44,456 bases of DNA from an uncultured Christensenella sp. (lineage in GTDB: Bacteria; Bacillota; Clostridia; Christensenellales; Borkfalkiaceae), in the NCBI GenBank assembly GCA_910578655.1, contig CAJTQE010000003.1, positions 1 to 44,456 on the forward strand. Reading direction: 5' to 3'. Shown piece after piece: positions 16,344-25,025 of this stretch. Below the pieces are notes generated by a model. The model was not told the DNA's origin. It saw only the letters and a program-made list of their open reading frames with translations, and did not search any database. The first letter of the stretch is position 1; each line of letters opens with the position of its first letter. The translations under genes were made by a program, and so were the position numbers.

Positions 16344-19300
16344 ATGGCTAATAAAGCGAAAAGCACAAGTATGATTGAATTAGAGGGCGAACTTTTAAAT
16401 GCGGTAAGCTATGCAACCTTTTATTGCAGGCTGCCGCTGTTTACGACTTTTAAAATTTTTAACCGTTCGGAAGAGAACGTCCAAAACGTCACCGTCAGTA
16501 TAAGCGGAAACGAGCTTATTTTGCCGACGGAAATTTCCGTTGCGGAAATTCCGCACGAAAGCAGCGTTTCCGTTACTGCGGAAAATATCTTAAACCCCAA
16601 ATACCTTGCGGATTTAGAGCAACCCGAGAAATGTAAGGTTGTCATTAAACTTACGCACGGCAAAGAAAACGTATGTGCTTTAAAGACCGAAGTGCTTGCC
16701 CTGCCCATAGACAGTTGGAGCGGACTTTCCGGCAATGCGGAAATGCTTGCCGCGTTCGTGCGCCCTAAACTTGCCGACTGCCAAAAAATTCTTGCAGAGG
16801 CAGGTTTGCAGTTAAAGACGTGGGGCTATTCGTCGGAGTGGAGCGGTTATGCGGGCAACGACAGAAACGCTGTCCGCAATGCCGTTGCCGCAGTATATTC
16901 GGCGATACGCCACCTCAATATCGAGCGTAAGGCAAGCGCAGATTTAACCGAAACGGTCAGCACGGGCGATATAAGCAAAATCGTAAAAAACAAAAGCGCT
17001 ACACCTTTAGAGCTTGCGCTTTTCACTGCGTCCTGCTTTGAGGCGACAAAATTAAATCCCGTCATAGTTATAGGTAAAAATAAAGTGGGCGTCGGCGTAT
17101 GGCTCTATGAAAGCTGCTTTTCGTGTTCCGTACAGGACGATATTTCCGTCGTCGAAAGATATATTATGGACGGCGTAAACAACCTTGCCGTTGTAGATTG
17201 CGACGATATGTTCGCGCACAAGAACGCAAGCTTTACAACGAGCGCGTCGCACTTCGAATCGTTCATACGCAGTAATTCGTTCGACGTCTGCCTCGACATT
17301 AAGCGCAGCAGAATAGGTGGAATTTTTCCTCTGCCTTTAAAGGTGAAAACAAAATCCGGATACGAGCTTCTGGACGATAAAGAGCTTTCGTACAGTGCAA
17401 AACCGCGTCAGCTTATCGACGCAAGCAAGTACGAATATTCGCGTACGGAATCAAAGGACAAGTCCTGGCAAAGGCGACTTCTCGATTTGTCGCTAAGGAA
17501 CAATCTTTTAAACTTCCGTTATAAGCGTGAGTGCCTGCACCTTCTGTCGTCGGATTTGTCGGCGTTCTGCGAACGGCTTGCACTCAAAGATAAATTCAAA
17601 TTAAGCCCCCCGGCGTCGGCGATAAAGGACGCGGCGTACTTCGGCGGCGCAACCGTCAAGAGTATGGAGGAACTTATCGCGATAGAGATGAAGTCGGGGC
17701 AGCTCAGGTGCTATTCAAGCGCGGACACTCTCTCCGAAGTAGTTACCTCGCTTATAAGAAAATCGCGCGCGTCGGAGGAAGAGACGGGCGCAAAGACGCT
17801 GTATCTTGCGTTCGGATTTCTCAAATGGAAAAATAAAAACGACAGCGAAGGCAAATTTGCGCCGCTCGCGCTTATGCCCGTCAACGTCAAAAAGGGAAAG
17901 AATTCGGTCATTAATATAGAGGTCGGCGAGAGTTACGAAGTCAATACCACGCTGCTTGAATTTTTGAAACAGGAATTCGGAATAGACATTCGCGGCCTTG
18001 ACGGTAAAGAGCTTTCGCCCAAGGAAATAATCACGGTGTTCCGCGCAAAGACGGCGAATATGAAAGGCTGGGCGGTCTATGAGGACGTCTATCTTTCGCA
18101 GTTCACTTTCGCCCGTTACGCAATGTGGGCGGACGTAAAAAAGAATATTTCGGAATACAGGAAAAATCCGCTTATTGCAAGCTTGCTTACAAATGCGAAT
18201 AAAATGGAAAACAACAAACTTTCGGGCGAAGTTGAGGACGACGGGGAGCCGTGTTCGGTTATAACGCCGCTGCCCTGCGACAGTACACAGTACGCCGCCG
18301 TTGCAGAGTCGGCAAAGGGAACGACTTTCGTTTTGCACGGCCCGCCCGGAACGGGCAAAAGCCAGACCATTACCAATATGATAGCCAACGCAATATTCAG
18401 CGGTAAGCGCGTACTTTTCGTCGCTGAAAAGCAAGCCGCTTTGTCGGTCGTAAAAAAGCGTCTTTCGGAGATAGGCATCGGCGATTTCTGTATGGAACTT
18501 CATTCGGGCAAGAGCGCGGATAAGGGTGAAATAGTCCGCTCTATAGAAAGCACTCTTGCGCTGAAATGTCGGCTTTCGGACGATAAATTCATCGCCGCAG
18601 GCGAAAGAATCAAGTCGGCGCGAGGCACTTTGAGGGCGCCTTTGGACGCACTGCACAGAAAGCGCAGGCTGGGCGTATCCGTCTACGAGGCGATTTTATA
18701 TTACTTGCAGAATAAAAATGCGCCGGAACTCGTCGACATAGAAAGCACGTTTTACGATTCGCTGACCGAAGAAAAACTTGCCGAGTGCGAAAAGATGCTT
18801 ATCACATCGCAGGCTGCGGCTGAGGAGTGCGGCGGAGTATACCGTTCGCCTTTTTCGGGGGTATGCCTCACGGAATGCGACAGGGGCGTAAGGACGGGCG
18901 TTCTGTGCGCTGCGGAAGTGCTGGTTGCCGAACTTAAACATTTAAAAAACTATATTGCGCTTTTCAACGATACTTTCAATCAAAAAGTAAGCAAGTTTAC
19001 CGCGCTTAAATTAAAGTCGCTTTCAAGCATTTTAGGCATTTTGAAAAGCGGCGAACTTGACGAATTTTACGAATGCGACGAAACGGAATTTTATAAATTC
19101 TATAACGCTAATATTCAGTACGACAGCGCAATTAAGCTTTGGGCAAACCGTTTTAAAACTCTGCCCGAAATAGGCAAACTTGCAGATAAAATCGATTCGG
19201 AACTTGAAAATTGGGGCGATAACTACCGTTCGTCCAAACATTTGCTGACCATATTAAAGAGAATGAACAAGTGTACCGACACTCCTTTAAAAGAAAGGGA

Positions 19301-21959
19301 AGAGGTGGACTGGTTAAAGAGGGCGAAAGAGCTTGAGGAATATAAAAAGCGTATGTTCTCGAATACCAAATTAGGCGTTCATTTTTCGGCTATGGGCGGC
19401 GGCATAAACGCAAAAAAGCGCGAGGACTTTTTAAAACCGCTGTACGACTTGCATACTCTGTGTTCACAGGTATTTATGGACTACAACGCAGACGCGTTCA
19501 ACAGCGTATGTATAGGCGCAAGCGGCGGACAGTTGAAGCCGCTTGTAACGGGGCTTATGCTTGCGATAGCTTCTTTTAACAAGAGCTGCGAAACGTTTTT
19601 AAAGACCCTTAAAATAGACAAAAAGGAAACGGCGGACTGCGATTTGTTCGAATACTATACCGTCAAGTGTAATGCGCTTATCGACAATATCGATATGCTT
19701 CCGGCCTGGTGCCTTTACAAGTCCACTGCCAAAGGGCTTGAAGACAACGGACTTAAATTTATGACTGCCGCAATGGAAAGCGGAAGAATAAGCGGAAGTG
19801 CGATTCTGTCTTCGTTCAGAAAAAACGTTTACAGAAACTTTATTCAAACCAACATTCCCGCCGATGAAGATTTGGCTGCGTTTTCTGCAAGCGTGCAGGA
19901 GGCAACGGCGGCGTCGTACGCGCAGCTTATCGAAGAGTTTAACGAGCTTACGCGCACTTACTTGCGCGACGTGCTGATTTCGCGTCTGCCCGAACCCGAA
20001 ACGGAGGGTCCGCTTGCGCTTGAACTTATGGCGTTTAACCGCAGTATAAAGGGCAATATGCGCGGTTTCAATATCAGAAATCTGTTTACGGAAGTACCTC
20101 AGCTTATGCGCATAGTCGCGCCCTGTATGCTGATGAGTCCGGTAACCGTTTCGCAGTACCTGCCCGCCGACCCCGAGCTGTTCGATACGGTAATCTTCGA
20201 CGAAGCGTCGCAGATGCCCACATGCGAGGCGGTTCCGTCGCTTGCGCGCGCAAAGAGCGCGATTATCGTCGGCGACCCTAAGCAGATGCCGCCCACGACG
20301 TTCTTTACTGTGTCCGGTCAGGACGAGGACAATCCCGAAACTGAAGATTTGGAATCGGTTTTGGACGACTGCCTTGCGCTCGGCATACCCGAAAAGCATC
20401 TCGTATGGCATTACCGTTCGAAGCACGAAAGTCTGATAGCGTTCTCGAACATAATGTATTATTCGGGCAGACTTTGCACTTTCCCGTCGCCCGACGCGCT
20501 TGAAAGCAAGGTTACTATGAATTACCTTGAAGACGGCGTTTACGAAAGGGGCGGAACCAAATGCAACAAAAAGGAGGCAGCCGCGCTCGTAGACGAGGTT
20601 ATAAAAAGACTTCAGGACAGCAGACTTAAAAATTCAAGCATAGGAATAGTGACTTTCTCAACCCCTCAGCAGGTGTTGATAGAGCGTATGCTTTCAAAGA
20701 AAATTTCCGAAAAGCATCTTGAGGACGTTGCGTACGAAAGGGAGGAACCGCTGTTTGTCAAAAACCTTGAAAACGTACAGGGTGACGAACGCGACGTAAT
20801 TTTATTCTCGGTGTGCTACGGTCCGGACGCGCAGGGCAGAATTTCCCTGAACTTCGGCCCGTTAAACCAACTCGGAGGTTGGCGCAGGTTAAACGTTGCA
20901 GTGTCGCGCGCAAGGGAAGAGATGATTGTATTCTCGTCTATGCGCTATTCTATGATAGATATGTCGCGCACCAATTCGCGCGGTGTGGCCGGACTTAAAT
21001 CTTTTCTTGAATTTGCCGAAAAGGGAAGAACGAGCATTTCCGTCAAGTCCAATGAAATTATACTGAATAAGCAGGGCATAGGTAAATTCATTGCCGAAGA
21101 GCTTTCGTCATACGGCTACGAATGCCGTTGCGACGTCGGCGTTTCCGACTTTAAAATCGACGTCGGAGTGGTAGACCCTCAAAACAGGCACAACTTTATT
21201 CTTGCCGTGCTTTGTGACGGTTCGCAAAGTTCGTTCTCGGTCAAGGACAGAACTATTTTGCAGGTTCAGACCCTTAAACGCAACAACTGGAACGTGGTCA
21301 GGCTGTACGCGTTAAACTTCTTCAACAACCCCAAACGTGAAATTAAAAAGATTAAAGACTTCCTCGACAGACTGACCGCAAGCGCGAAACCGTCTGTTTC
21401 AAGCTTCAAAAAACCTTATAAGGCTTGCAAGGCAGACGTAAAGGAATGTACGCCCGACTATATTTTAAGCGGCAAAAACGACGCGGAAGTAGTGCGCGTC
21501 ATTAAGGCGGTCGTCGCTGCGGAGGAGCCTATTTCGCATCAGTTTTTAATAAAGCGTACGCTTGCGCAGTACGGAATATCGAAGTTCGGCATAAAGCTTG
21601 AAAACAAGCTGACTGCGCTTATCAGGCTGTGCGGCTTCGGAAGAAGCAAAATTCTCGGCAACAAATATTATTTCCGTACCGATAAATATTCCGGGTTTGA
21701 CAGGTACCGCGTGGAGGAGGGAACCCCCTTGCGTTCCGCCGACACGGATTTTACTCCGTATGATATAATTTCGCTTGTAAAGGGAATTCTGTTAAACAGG
21801 GTCAGCGTATACGTGGAAGAGCTTCTCCCTGCAGTATTGCGGGAACTCAAAGTCCGCTCGTCGGAAAAATTCACCACGTTTATATCCGCCTGCATTGACG
21901 AGGGCGTGAAACGCGGCATATTCATAAGAAGTATTTCGGACAAGTTGACTTTATCGTAA
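16344..21959 (+). CDS. DUF4011-type SF1 helicase with Vsr/PD-(D/E)XK-like region and DUF3320-like C-terminus; defence candidate
   Basis: This 1871-residue protein has the composite architecture of DUF4011 helicases. A beta-rich N-terminal region (1-130) leads to the DUF4011 signature WQRRLLDLSLRNNLLNFR near residue 373. SF1 helicase motifs follow: Walker A GPPGTGKSQT (about 665), FVAEKQAALSVVKKRL (about 690), IFDEASQMPT (about 1283), VGDPKQMPP (about 1306) and NVAVSRAREEM (about 1515). A nuclease-like segment at about 1575-1680 contains VSDFKIDVGVVDP and VLCDG, where relatives usually have Glu before the Cys. A winged-helix-like DUF3320 module ends the protein. As I recall, such DUF4011-helicase-Vsr-DUF3320 fusions were reported as single-gene anti-phage systems. 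A unique spacer region (about 800-1150) I cannot assign. It probably acts on foreign DNA. Confidence 0.8.
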   Translation: MANKAKSTSMIELEGELLNAVSYATFYCRLPLFTTFKIFNRSEENVQNVTVSISGNELILPTEISVAEIPHESSVSVTAENILNPKYLADLEQPEKCKVVIKLTHGKENVCALKTEVLALPIDSWSGLSGNAEMLAAFVRPKLADCQKILAEAGLQLKTWGYSSEWSGYAGNDRNAVRNAVAAVYSAIRHLNIERKASADLTETVSTGDISKIVKNKSATPLELALFTASCFEATKLNPVIVIGKNKVGVGVWLYESCFSCSVQDDISVVERYIMDGVNNLAVVDCDDMFAHKNASFTTSASHFESFIRSNSFDVCLDIKRSRIGGIFPLPLKVKTKSGYELLDDKELSYSAKPRQLIDASKYEYSRTESKDKSWQRRLLDLSLRNNLLNFRYKRECLHLLSSDLSAFCERLALKDKFKLSPPASAIKDAAYFGGATVKSMEELIAIEMKSGQLRCYSSADTLSEVVTSLIRKSRASEEETGAKTLYLAFGFLKWKNKNDSEGKFAPLALMPVNVKKGKNSVINIEVGESYEVNTTLLEFLKQEFGIDIRGLDGKELSPKEIITVFRAKTANMKGWAVYEDVYLSQFTFARYAMWADVKKNISEYRKNPLIASLLTNANKMENNKLSGEVEDDGEPCSVITPLPCDSTQYAAVAESAKGTTFVLHGPPGTGKSQTITNMIANAIFSGKRVLFVAEKQAALSVVKKRLSEIGIGDFCMELHSGKSADKGEIVRSIESTLALKCRLSDDKFIAAGERIKSARGTLRAPLDALHRKRRLGVSVYEAILYYLQNKNAPELVDIESTFYDSLTEEKLAECEKMLITSQAAAEECGGVYRSPFSGVCLTECDRGVRTGVLCAAEVLVAELKHLKNYIALFNDTFNQKVSKFTALKLKSLSSILGILKSGELDEFYECDETEFYKFYNANIQYDSAIKLWANRFKTLPEIGKLADKIDSELENWGDNYRSSKHLLTILKRMNKCTDTPLKEREEVDWLKRAKELEEYKKRMFSNTKLGVHFSAMGGGINAKKREDFLKPLYDLHTLCSQVFMDYNADAFNSVCIGASGGQLKPLVTGLMLAIASFNKSCETFLKTLKIDKKETADCDLFEYYTVKCNALIDNIDMLPAWCLYKSTAKGLEDNGLKFMTAAMESGRISGSAILSSFRKNVYRNFIQTNIPADEDLAAFSASVQEATAASYAQLIEEFNELTRTYLRDVLISRLPEPETEGPLALELMAFNRSIKGNMRGFNIRNLFTEVPQLMRIVAPCMLMSPVTVSQYLPADPELFDTVIFDEASQMPTCEAVPSLARAKSAIIVGDPKQMPPTTFFTVSGQDEDNPETEDLESVLDDCLALGIPEKHLVWHYRSKHESLIAFSNIMYYSGRLCTFPSPDALESKVTMNYLEDGVYERGGTKCNKKEAAALVDEVIKRLQDSRLKNSSIGIVTFSTPQQVLIERMLSKKISEKHLEDVAYEREEPLFVKNLENVQGDERDVILFSVCYGPDAQGRISLNFGPLNQLGGWRRLNVAVSRAREEMIVFSSMRYSMIDMSRTNSRGVAGLKSFLEFAEKGRTSISVKSNEIILNKQGIGKFIAEELSSYGYECRCDVGVSDFKIDVGVVDPQNRHNFILAVLCDGSQSSFSVKDRTILQVQTLKRNNWNVVRLYALNFFNNPKREIKKIKDFLDRLTASAKPSVSSFKKPYKACKADVKECTPDYILSGKNDAEVVRVIKAVVAAEEPISHQFLIKRTLAQYGISKFGIKLENKLTALIRLCGFGRSKILGNKYYFRTDKYSGFDRYRVEEGTPLRSADTDFTPYDIISLVKGILLNRVSVYVEELLPAVLRELKVRSSEKFTTFISACIDEGVKRGIFIRSISDKLTLS

Positions 21960-22002
21960 AGAGTAACAAATAAGAAAAGACTGCTGTAATGTTATATAAA
22001 TA

Positions 22003-22030
22003 AAAAAACGGACTTTCAAGTCCGTTTTTT
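22003..22030. terminator. Bidirectional terminator
   Basis: A 12-bp stem (22003-22014 and 22019-22030) has a 4-nt loop, with A6 and T6 at the ends. It lies between convergent genes, and its right arm encodes the last codons of the 248-aa minus-strand gene. Confidence 0.85.
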
Positions 22031-22762
22031 ATTTTGCTCCCATTTAAGCATTTTCATTTCAAAAAGTTTTATGTAGCAGGGGATGATAAATTCAAAACAG
22101 GAGAATAAAGCTAAAATATAGTCTAAACTATCGCAGTCGTCATTTTTAAGGTAAAATTTTCCTTTATTATTTTTAATTAAGCGCATTAAAAACGGTGAAA
22201 TGTACGGCAAATCTTTAATATAACGGTCAATTCTTTTTCCTTGTTTTACTTTTTTAAGCTTAATTGCAATTATAAATTCAGCTGCTATCAAACAGTACCC
22301 GTGCAGAGCATCTCTATCAAAAGATTTGTCAAAATTGCTTTCATTGATTTCCGTATTTATAATTTCAGCAAAAATGGGGTAAATGTTTTTTAAGTAGTTG
22401 TCTATACCGTATTTAAAGGGATATATTTCATTCTCATCTCCATAATACGTTTTGTATTTTGGCGCTTGGGCAAACATATAGTTTATTCTGTTGCAGAAAA
22501 CCAAAAAACACGCCTTATCAAAGTTTTCAATGAAAATGTTGAAATAGTCTTTAATAAAGGTTACTTGTGAAAAATCTACCGCTTTATGTAATTCTAATTC
22601 TACAAAATATTTGTCAAACGGTATAGTGTCGCCTATATTTATCTGCTTAAACGCTACGTTTTCAGCATAATAGTTTTTTATTAAAGTATTTACTTGAATA
22701 TCAGTGAAAACATTTGATTGTTCTTCTATAATCTCACTTTTACTAAACTTTTGTTGTTTCAT
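22016..22762 (-). CDS. Hypothetical protein, 248 aa
   Basis: I do not recognise a family. The protein is AT-rich in coding, soluble and likely helical, with many aromatic and acidic residues (for example CFLVFCNRINYMFAQAPKY near residue 87) and a hydrophobic stretch near the C-terminus (YILALFSCFEFIIPCYIKLF, about 212-231) that could be a membrane or buried helix. The ATG at 22762 is chosen because AAAGGAG lies 5 nt upstream. The frame is open 49 codons further, but that extension runs through the palindrome used by the divergent xre gene. Position opposite an Xre regulator, beside a defence-type helicase, suggests an accessory or toxin-like module, without direct evidence. Confidence 0.6.
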   Translation of the reverse strand: MKQQKFSKSEIIEEQSNVFTDIQVNTLIKNYYAENVAFKQINIGDTIPFDKYFVELELHKAVDFSQVTFIKDYFNIFIENFDKACFLVFCNRINYMFAQAPKYKTYYGDENEIYPFKYGIDNYLKNIYPIFAEIINTEINESNFDKSFDRDALHGYCLIAAEFIIAIKLKKVKQGKRIDRYIKDLPYISPFLMRLIKNNKGKFYLKNDDCDSLDYILALFSCFEFIIPCYIKLFEMKMLKWEQNKKRT

Positions 22763-22828
22763 TTTTCTCCTTTGTAAAATGAGGATATTTTTGTAAAAAG
22801 GTATACTGTTGTGGGCTATCAAGCATTT

Positions 22829-22846
22829 TTCCCACAATTGTGGGAA
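22829..22846. promoter_or_regulatory. 18-bp palindromic operator, copy 1
   Basis: The perfect palindrome TTCCCACAATTGTGGGAA ends 10 nt before the xre ATG. A further half-site TTGTGGG stands at 22809-22815, 20 nt upstream. Such a symmetric site in front of a small Xre gene is probably its own operator, and it also lies in the upstream region of the divergent 248-aa gene. Confidence 0.7.
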
Positions 22847-22856
22847 TATGTTTAAT

Positions 22857-23066
22857 ATGGAAGACAAATTTAAAGACAGACTTAAAGAGTTGAGGCAAGA
22901 TAAGCACATTGGTCAAAAAGCATTGGCAAAAATTTTGAATATCAGTCACGGAGCTATCAGCTTTTGGGAAAACGGACAGCGTGAGCCTACTATGAGTAGT
23001 TTGATAGCTTTGGCTGATTATTTTGATGTTTCAATAGACTACCTTGTCGGCAGAAAAAATGATTAA
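22857..23066 (+). CDS. Xre-family transcriptional regulator, copy 1
   Basis: The 69-residue protein is a lone Cro/C1-type helix-turn-helix domain: KFKDRLKELRQDK, then QKALAKILNISHGAISFWEN (HTH, about residues 20-39) and the family's typical end DVSIDYLVGR. It has no second domain, so it would act as a dimeric DNA-binding protein. The ATG at 22857 fits best because GGGA of the palindrome lies 11 nt upstream; the ATG at 22848 is too close to it, and a TTG at 22809 would place the operator inside the gene. The predicted protein is identical to copy 2. Autoregulation through the adjacent palindrome is likely. Confidence 0.88.
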   Translation: MEDKFKDRLKELRQDKHIGQKALAKILNISHGAISFWENGQREPTMSSLIALADYFDVSIDYLVGRKND

Positions 23067-23124
23067 TTAGTTTAAAAGATTATAATAGATTATAGGGTAT
23101 ACTGTTGTGGGCCGTCAAGCATTT

Positions 23125-23142
23125 TTCCCACAATTGTGGGAA
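23125..23142. promoter_or_regulatory. 18-bp palindromic operator, copy 2
   Basis: The same perfect palindrome as at 22829-22846, with the same upstream half-site (23105-23111), precedes the second xre copy. The differences between the copies fall outside the palindrome. Confidence 0.68.
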
Positions 23143-23152
23143 TATGTTTAAT

Positions 23153-23362
23153 ATGGAAGACAAATTTAAAGACAGACTTAAAGAGTTGAGGCAAGATAAG
23201 CACATTGGTCAAAAAGCATTGGCAAAAATTTTGAATATCAGTCACGGAGCTATCAGCTTTTGGGAAAACGGACAGCGTGAGCCTACTATGAGCAGTTTGA
23301 TAGCTTTGGCTGATTATTTTGATGTTTCAATAGACTACCTTGTCGGCAGAAAAAATGATTAA
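23153..23362 (+). CDS. Xre-family transcriptional regulator, copy 2
   Basis: From the ATG at 23153 the 69-residue product is identical to that of copy 1; the only coding difference is synonymous. It therefore recognises the same operator, so both copies would repress each other and themselves. It is followed immediately by a 9-bp hairpin with T5. Either transcription runs from copy 1 into copy 2 or each copy uses its own duplicated promoter. Confidence 0.88.
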   Translation: MEDKFKDRLKELRQDKHIGQKALAKILNISHGAISFWENGQREPTMSSLIALADYFDVSIDYLVGRKND

Positions 23363-23389
23363 GCGGCGAAGATTACTTCGCCGCTTTTT
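23363..23389 (+). terminator. Terminator after xre copy 2
   Basis: A 9-bp perfect GC-rich stem (23363-23371 and 23376-23384) with an ATTA loop is followed by TTTTT. It also lies downstream of dapB on the opposite strand. Confidence 0.88.
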
Positions 23390-23415
23390 AGTTATAGACT
23401 GAAAGCTATAATAAG

Positions 23416-24150
23416 TTATTTAATTATATCCTGCATATCGTATTTTCCCGAAGGTTTGCCTGCAATGAAAATCGCGGCTTTTATCGCGCCTGCGGCAAAC
23501 ACCTTTTTGGAGTGCGCCGAGTGGGATAGGGTGATGATTTCGTCCTCGCCGGCAAACATAACCTCGTGTTCGCCGACGATAGTTCCGCCGCGTACGGCGT
23601 GAATACCTATCTCGTTTCCGCGTTTCGTCGCGCCCTCCCTGCCGTATATATAGGGTTTTCCGGTCGCGTTCGCGCTCTCTGCAAGCATAAGCGCGGTGCC
23701 CGACGGCGCGTCAACCTTTTGGCTGTGGTGTCTTTCAATTATTTCAACGTCAAACTTTTCACCGAGAATTTCCGCGCTCTGCCTTACAAGTTTCATTAAA
23801 AGATTTACGCCGAGCGAAAAATTAGCCGTTTTGAATATAGCAATGCTTTTCGCGCTGTTCTCTATAAGTTGCAAATCCTTATCCGAAAATCCCGTCGAGC
23901 CGAGAACGACGGGCACGCCGTTTTTTGCTGCCCATTCAAGTTCGCTTTTCAAAACGGTCGGGGAGGAAAAATCGATAATTACGTCGACCTTTTCTTTAAC
24001 TTTTTCAAAGCTGTCGTAAACGGGGATTTTACTTTCGTTATTGCGCACGTCGACTCCGCAGACTGCCTTCGCATTTTTATCTCCGCGCAAAAGCTCTTCA
24101 ACCGTTGCGCCCATTTTACCGCTTATTCCGCAAATCAAAACGTTTATCAT
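23416..24150 (-). CDS. dapB: 4-hydroxy-tetrahydrodipicolinate reductase
   Basis: DapB reduces hydroxy-tetrahydrodipicolinate with NAD(P)H to tetrahydrodipicolinate, the substrate of DapL. The 244-residue protein has the nucleotide-binding start VLICGISGKMG, IDFSSPTVL near residue 79, GSTGFS near 103, and the catalytic signature ERHHSQKVDAPSGTA near 138, with the family's His/Lys pair. Its start overlaps the dapA stop by 4 bp (ATGA), so the genes are translationally coupled in an asd-dapA-dapB operon. Length is near the usual 240-270. Confidence 0.96.
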   Translation of the reverse strand: MINVLICGISGKMGATVEELLRGDKNAKAVCGVDVRNNESKIPVYDSFEKVKEKVDVIIDFSSPTVLKSELEWAAKNGVPVVLGSTGFSDKDLQLIENSAKSIAIFKTANFSLGVNLLMKLVRQSAEILGEKFDVEIIERHHSQKVDAPSGTALMLAESANATGKPYIYGREGATKRGNEIGIHAVRGGTIVGEHEVMFAGEDEIITLSHSAHSKKVFAAGAIKAAIFIAGKPSGKYDMQDIIK

Positions 24151-25025
24151 TTTATTACCTTTTTCAACTCTTTCAAAAGTATTGCCTCGTGTTCTTTTTC
24201 AAGCTTAGTCAAAGGGGGACGGGGCACGCCGGCCTCGAACCCGAGTAAATTGCAGGCTTGCTTCACGGGGATGGGGTTGACCTCTATAAAACACGCGTCC
24301 ATAAGCGGCAGAAGTTCGTCCTGCAATTTGTTCGCTTTTACTAAGTCGCCGCTCTTTACGCAGTTATATACTTCCTTAACTTGTGCCGGTGCAACGTTCG
24401 ATACAACGGAAATCACCCCTGCGCCGCCTATTGCAAGTATGGGAAGATTCAAAGCGTCCTCGCCCGAAAACAGGTCGCACTTTCCGCGCATCGCCGCCAT
24501 AGTGCGGCAAACCTGCGTCATATTTCCGCTGGCTTCCTTAATGCCCGCAAGGTTTTTTATATCGGCTATTTTTTCAGCCGTTTCGGGGGTGATATTCACA
24601 CCCGTACGCGACGGGACGTTATATGCGATTACGGGCAAGTGAACCGCGCCGCATATGCTTTTATAATATTCGTATATACCGGCCTGCGTACACTTGTTGT
24701 AATACGGCGTGACCGCAAGTATTCCGTCTGCGCCGAGTTTTTCGGCCGTCTTAGCGGCGTGAACGGCTTTTTTGGTGTCGTTGCTGCCTGCACCGACTAT
24801 AATTGCAATTTTGCCGTCGGCTGCTTTTACGGCGTATTTTATTACGGCTTGCTTTTCATCTTCGGTCATAGTAGCAGGTTCGCCCGTCGTTCCCAAAATA
24901 ACCAGAGCGTCAACTCCGCCCTCTATCTGATAGCCGATAAGTTTGCCGAGTGCGTCAAAATTAACTTCGTCGCCTTTAAACGGCGTGATAAGCGCGGTTA
25001 TAACTCCGCTGAAAATTCCTTTCAT
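24147..25025 (-). CDS. dapA: 4-hydroxy-tetrahydrodipicolinate synthase
   Basis: DapA condenses pyruvate with aspartate semialdehyde, the first committed step of lysine/DAP synthesis. The 292-residue (beta/alpha)8 protein shows LGTTGEPATM near residue 44, the catalytic Tyr in IAYNVPSRTG near 133, the Schiff-base Lys in LAGIKEASG near 161, and a C-terminal helical domain. It overlaps asd upstream and dapB downstream by 4 bp each. Length and motifs are standard. Confidence 0.97.
   Translation of the reverse strand: MKGIFSGVITALITPFKGDEVNFDALGKLIGYQIEGGVDALVILGTTGEPATMTEDEKQAVIKYAVKAADGKIAIIVGAGSNDTKKAVHAAKTAEKLGADGILAVTPYYNKCTQAGIYEYYKSICGAVHLPVIAYNVPSRTGVNITPETAEKIADIKNLAGIKEASGNMTQVCRTMAAMRGKCDLFSGEDALNLPILAIGGAGVISVVSNVAPAQVKEVYNCVKSGDLVKANKLQDELLPLMDACFIEVNPIPVKQACNLLGFEAGVPRPPLTKLEKEHEAILLKELKKVIK

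Larger units (their letters stand above)
22800..23066 (+). repeat. 267-bp direct repeat, copy 1
   Basis: This segment, covering promoter region, palindrome and whole xre gene, recurs 296 bp downstream at 23096-23362. I count only three differences, two at 22817-22818 and one synonymous change in an AGT/AGC serine codon. A 29-bp AT-rich spacer separates the copies. Confidence 0.97.
23096..23362 (+). repeat. 267-bp direct repeat, copy 2
   Basis: This is the second copy of the segment at 22800-23066, with three base differences. It ends at the xre stop codon, directly before the terminator, whereas copy 1 has no terminator. Confidence 0.97.

Noticed and set aside
17715..18656. A 313-codon open frame antisense to the DUF4011 helicase
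   Set aside because: It lies across conserved helicase motifs, is Arg/Cys-rich, and has no recognisable start signals.
22763..22909. A 49-codon N-terminal extension of the 248-aa protein
   Set aside because: It would run through the xre operator, whereas a perfect AAAGGAG precedes the internal ATG at 22762.
22800..23362. CRISPR array or insertion element at the direct repeats
   Set aside because: There are only two units, each a coding gene with operator, with no transposase, terminal inverted repeats or target duplications.
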